A stretch of 64,000 nucleotides of DNA from NCBI RefSeq assembly GCF_016808335.1, contig NC_053148.1:16768433-16832432 (forward strand), given 5' to 3'. Under the pieces are notes generated by a model. It saw nothing but the letters and a program-made list of their open reading frames with translations, did not search any database and was not told the origin of the DNA. How positions within the stretch are numbered: position 1 is the first letter of the stretch; every line of letters starts with the position of its first letter. The DNA is from Panicum virgatum. Its lineage: Eukaryota > Streptophyta > Magnoliopsida > Poales > Poaceae. Both the position numbers and the translations under genes were made by a program. Shown piece by piece: positions 60,636-64,000 of this stretch.

Positions 60636-61052
60636 TGTTAGACCCGGGGCAGCGGGACTGCTTATAGGCATAGAATGTTCTAGAGTAAGGGATAGCTCAT
60701 GGATGTACCTTACCTCTTTTGTAACTACTCGGATAGGCGTAGAACTAGCTGAAGTACAAAGAAAACTACCCGATCGTGTTGTAGAAGGACTCCAACTATA
60801 TTCGGCTAGGACTTTCCATGTAACCCTGTCCCCCCGGATATATAAGGACGGGCAGGGACCCCCCTCCAAACAATCATCAACACCTAAGGCAATACAAACC
60901 ACACAGGACGTAGGGTATTACGCAAACTCACGGCCCCAACCTGTCTAAATCTATGTATTCCTTGTACCATCGAGTTCTAGAGAAGTCGATTCCTACCTAC
61001 AAACCCTACTGCTAAGGGTATCCCTGAGTAGACTTGGCGGTAAACACCGACA
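60636..61052 (+). repeat. 3' LTR of gypsy copy 2
   Basis: This is the 417-bp partner LTR, starting TGTTAGACCC. The first bases differ from the 5' LTR (TGTCAG) by one transition. It is preceded directly by the purine-rich tract GAGCTCGGGGCTT. Confidence 0.93.
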
Positions 61053-61057
61053 ATTAC

Positions 61058-61961
61058 ATTGATGCTTAGCATCCGAACCTGATGGTCTAGATAACTATTT
61101 ACAATATTATGTTAATTCAGAATAGTCTGAAGACTAAAGACAGAACAATCTTGGACCTTAATAAAAATATGTAGCACTGAATATACTAAAGTATGTAAAA
61201 AGATAGAAATCAGGGGGGCTAATTGAAACATCACATGAGAGAGACGGGTCACGATATGGCTCGGCTAGGTCTATTGGCGGCCCTGACCTGCGGGTGGCGG
61301 CCCGTTTTGGGCCGGCCTGACCGAATGGCCTGTGTAAGGGCCTGAGCGGGCGATTAGGGTGCAGACCCGAACCGCCGCCGCCCCTCTACCCAAACACCAC
61401 CACGCCCTTGGTCCTGACCGCCGCCACGCCCCAGCACCGCCGTTAGCGCGTGTGGCTGCATGCCATGCGCCATGCATGGTACTGCAGCGCCACCTCCCCT
61501 TCTCCCTTTTGCTTGTCATGTGCTGCATCCGTCCCCTTATGCGCTGATTATGTGTCGGCCGCCGACTCTCAAGTCTCAGAGTAGAAGTCCAGCGATGCTA
61601 GGCTCCACTTGCCGCGCCGCCGAAGGTCGAGACAGTGAGGTGTCGGCGAGGCCGCTGATGCGGTGTTGGTGGCCCCGCCGCCTTAGGTCTTTCTTCCTCC
61701 GTGCGAACTCCGCCCCCGCGCGCCACCGTCCCCAGTCCCCTCCATCCAGCTCTCACGGCATGGGTCCCCGCCCACGCCGGCCAATGGTGCCGCCACCACA
61801 ACCGGGTTACCTGTGGTTGCCTCCTTGGTTCGTTCGTGATCACACTGAGAGAACCTACAAGTCGAGGCTCGTGCCACCGACCACATGGCCAATGACACTT
61901 GGGTGCTTGGCCTCGCAGCATGAGAGGAGGCCATGGCCTTCACAGGGGCCTGCGGCGAGCG
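61058..61961. other. GC-rich anonymous segment
   Basis: From about 61230 the sequence becomes GC-rich, with overlapping ORFs on both strands (proline/arginine/histidine-rich on plus). None has a domain, splice pattern or start context I can support. It continues beyond the MITE at 62248 and may be a captured gene fragment or a decayed promoter region. Confidence 0.45.
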
Positions 61962-61969
61962 TCTGTCGG

Positions 61970-62247
61970 TAGGGATGTAAATGGTACGGATATTTTCTGA
62001 CTGTATTCGAATTCGATCCGGTCTGGAAGAGTTTTTATCCGTCCGTATCCGTTTCCGAGTATTCAATATCCGTAACCGATCCGTATTCGAATACTCAAAA
62101 GTTGCATTTTTATGATGTTGACATTCATTGCAATCTTATCCGACAAAAACTAGCACTATCCGTATTTGACTTCGTATTCGAATAAAAATATGAAAACAAA
62201 TATGATATCAGTATTATCCGTCCGTATCCGATCTGTTTACATCCCTA
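61970..62247. mobile_element. hAT-like MITE
   Basis: A 278-bp element begins TAGGGATGTAAATGG and ends with the near-complement GTTTACATCCCTA. The flanks are TCTGTCGG (61962-61969) and TCTGGCGG (62248-62255), an 8-bp duplication with one mismatch, as expected for hAT elements. The interior is full of 'tccgtatccg' and 'gtattcgaat' phrases and has no ORF. Confidence 0.85.
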
Positions 62248-62255
62248 TCTGGCGG

Positions 62256-62983
62256 TTTCTCTGGCGGAGGGCAGGTGCTCGTGCTTGTGCGGTTGGCATG
62301 CGTCTTACATCGGTGGAGGTGGTGTGGTGAGCCGAACATCGGCGCCCGTAGCCGCGTTTTCCCCTCTGTCTTCGTCGGGCTTGGTGGTGGACTAGGAGGA
62401 GGCGACGGTTGCTTGAGCCCCGCGATGGACCTGTTGCTTGAGTACCATTAGCAGGAGGGAGCGCGAGGGGTGCAAAGCCACACAAATGGACTCCTCACGT
62501 TCTCCTCCCTCTCGTGCACCTCCCATCCTCGGCATAGTGCATGGATAAAAGATAAGGTCAGTTGCAAATAAGCTTCTAAGAAAAAAATTAAAATAGAATA
62601 ATATGGTATGAGTTTTAGTAGATTTACAAAATCCCCTAAACATATAGAACCTGGCGATCCAGTCAATTCTAAATTTTTTGCATAACTAACTCAAGATTTT
62701 CTCAATTGATGACCACTATTCAATGTCTCTTGTGAAATCTTCTATTAACCTCCAAAGTATAGAGTCAATAACGTTTAAACTCCTATTTCTATATCCTTAA
62801 ACCTCAACTGTTTAGCTATTTTAGCTCGGTTCCTATTGCAATAGGCTCATATCGACCTAAACTACGAGATATCAGTGATATATATCATGGTACATATTTT
62901 TTAGATTTAATTTGAATATTAATGAAGTTTATATATCATTCAGTGCATTTTCAAGTTAAAAGCTAATTAGGTATTTTAAATTA
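62256..62983. other. anonymous segment
   Basis: GC-rich text runs to about 62530, then AT-rich text. No gene, repeat or element end is supported here. Confidence 0.45.
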
Positions 62984-64000
62984 GGGAAAAGTCCTATTTT
63001 CAACCCTGAACTATCACGATCGTCCGATTTTCAACCCTGAACTCCAAAATCAGACATCCTGCGCCCTCCAACTATCGAAACTGTGCAAAATACCCCCCCT
63101 AAAACAAATCCACCACGATTTTCAGCCATGTCACCCGTCCACGTGGCGCTAATGGCCACGTCAGCTACGCTCTCCTTTCTCTTTCTCTCACAGACAGGTG
63201 GGCCACCACCACTCCTCTCTCTTCTGTCTTCCTCCTCGCACCCCCGGCTCTCCCGGCGCACGCCCTCGACGGCGCCACTCCTCGCACCCCTGTCGCCGGC
63301 GCCGCCCTCACTCTCCTCTCCTCCCTGGGGGCCATGGCGGGCCCTCACTCTCCTCTCCTCCCCGCGCGGGCGGCGGAGCTGGCTCGCCGGGCCGCGTGCT
63401 GGCGGCGGCCAGGCGCGGCGCCAGGCATGGCGGAAGTGGCTCGTTGGCCCCCACGCTGGAGACGGCCTGGCGCGGCGGCCAGATCCGGCCCACCGCCATG
63501 CGCCTCCTTGCCACGCGGAGGGGCGCGTAGAGCTCCGCCATGGTGAGGTGGAGACGCGCGACGGCGGCCATGGCGGGGGCGGAGGCGCGCGGCGGAGGAC
63601 CATGGCGGGCCCGGCGGCGTCAATCCCATGGGGGCCTCGGCGGGGCGCAAGCTCGAGCGCCATGGCGAGGCGGAGACGCGCGGCGACGGCCATGGCGGGG
63701 GCGGAGGCGCACGGCGGAGGACCAAGGCGGGCCTAACGGCGGCAGTCCCATGGGGGCCTTGCGCGGGCCGCAAGCTCGAGCTCGGCTCCGGTACGGCGGC
63801 TCGCACCTCCATCCTCCCTCCCCTCCCACGGCTCGCGCGCGCGGGTGCGGTGGCGGGCTCGAGCTCTCGTGCTCACCGGCCGCGGCGGCGGAGCTCGAGC
63901 TCGCAGAGGCTGTGGCGCGCGCCGCCCCCTCCTCTTTCCCCCTCCCTCCCTCTCCCTCTCCCCCCCTCCTCGCCAACGGTGGTTGCGATGGCGAAGGAGG
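62984..64000. mobile_element. left end of a third Mutator-like element (partial)
   Basis: GGGAAAAGTCCTATTTTCAA followed by two 'ttttcaaccctgaact' phrases and 'caccacgattttcagcc' (about 62984-63130) has the form of a grass MULE terminal repeat. GC-rich cargo with ORFs on both strands follows. It holds a ~122-bp tandem duplication and reaches the window edge, so the other end is not visible. The call rests on resemblance only. Confidence 0.45.
63550..63793. repeat. ~122-bp tandem duplication in GC-rich sequence
   Basis: A segment starting 'ggagacgcgcgacggcggcc' at 63550 recurs at 63672 with about a dozen differences. Both include 'atcccatgggggcct'-type and 'gcaagctcgag' text. It explains the two similar proline- or arginine-rich ORF tracts in this area. 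Confidence 0.8.

Larger units (their letters stand above)
51660..61052 (+). mobile_element. pol-less Ty3/gypsy element, copy 2 (plus orientation)
   Basis: The termini are TGTCAG at 51660 and CCGACA at 61052, flanked by ATTAC at 51655-51659 and 61053-61057. The LTRs (51660-52074, 60636-61052) differ at roughly 20 positions by eye. The order is LTR, TGGCGCGCCAGGTAGGGG primer region (52077-52094), gag, ~123-bp tandem array, antisense multi-exon ORF, GAGCTCGGGGCTT polypurine tract, LTR. It is 9.4 kb with no pol, the same architecture as copy 1 but inverted relative to it. Both must have depended on another element for transposition. Confidence 0.95.

Noticed and set aside
63031..63976. ORFs of more than 200 residues at the right edge
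   Set aside because: The Gly/Arg/Pro-rich frames come from a tandemly duplicated GC-rich segment. Both strands are equally open and no domain is visible.

Overview
The window is nuclear DNA of a grass, probably panicoid. The evidence is nested LTR retrotransposons of grass-type families, Tourist and hAT-like MITEs, Mutator-like elements carrying GC-rich cargo, and one intact plant intron-exon gene. There are no operons, rRNA or tRNA genes that I can see. Most of the 64 kb is transposable elements. The host content is one intact 12-exon gene (a ZIP-family metal transporter related to plant ZTP29, 40141-45625) and a decayed paralog of the ER E3 ligase gene SUD1/DOA10 (33329-38874).

Layout. 1-2286 and 31457-31980 are two halves of a tandem array of about 345-bp units. 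A 5'-truncated LINE (2287-31456, 17-bp target-site duplication) is inserted in it. The LINE was split twice. At 2635-12196 lies a pol-less Ty3/gypsy element in minus orientation (TSD CACAA; copy 1). At 14677-30249 lies a large non-autonomous SIRE/Maximus-like Ty1/copia element (TSD TGGAC). That copia element itself contains a 4.1-kb solo LTR of a long-LTR gypsy family (21212-25307, TSD GAAGG). The nesting therefore gives an order of events: array, then LINE, then copia, then solo LTR.

32040-33200 is a Mutator-like element with captured GC-rich sequence. The SUD1-like pseudogene starts just after it and is broken by a second Mutator-like element (34138-35089). This one is flanked by directly abutting 129-bp duplications instead of the usual 9 bp. 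40141-45625 is the transporter gene, with a TATA box upstream and a Tourist MITE in intron 9. 46790-48190 is a tandem array of about 165-bp units, followed by remnants of an Athila-like gypsy element (48196-49429) and an LTR fragment.

51660-61052 is a second, inverted copy of the pol-less gypsy element (TSD ATTAC; copy 2). Both copies have a sense gag with a CHHC knuckle, a tandem array of about 123-bp units in place of pol, and a multi-exon antisense ORF with the grass 'putative gypsy type transposon' domain. The right end holds a GC-rich segment with a hAT-like MITE and the start of a third Mutator-like element.

The most notable signals are: an intact ZIP transporter whose changes fall on the conserved metal-site residues; the 129-bp duplication around a Mutator-like element; the shared pol-less architecture of the two gypsy copies; and palindromic micro-repeats spread through the copia element.
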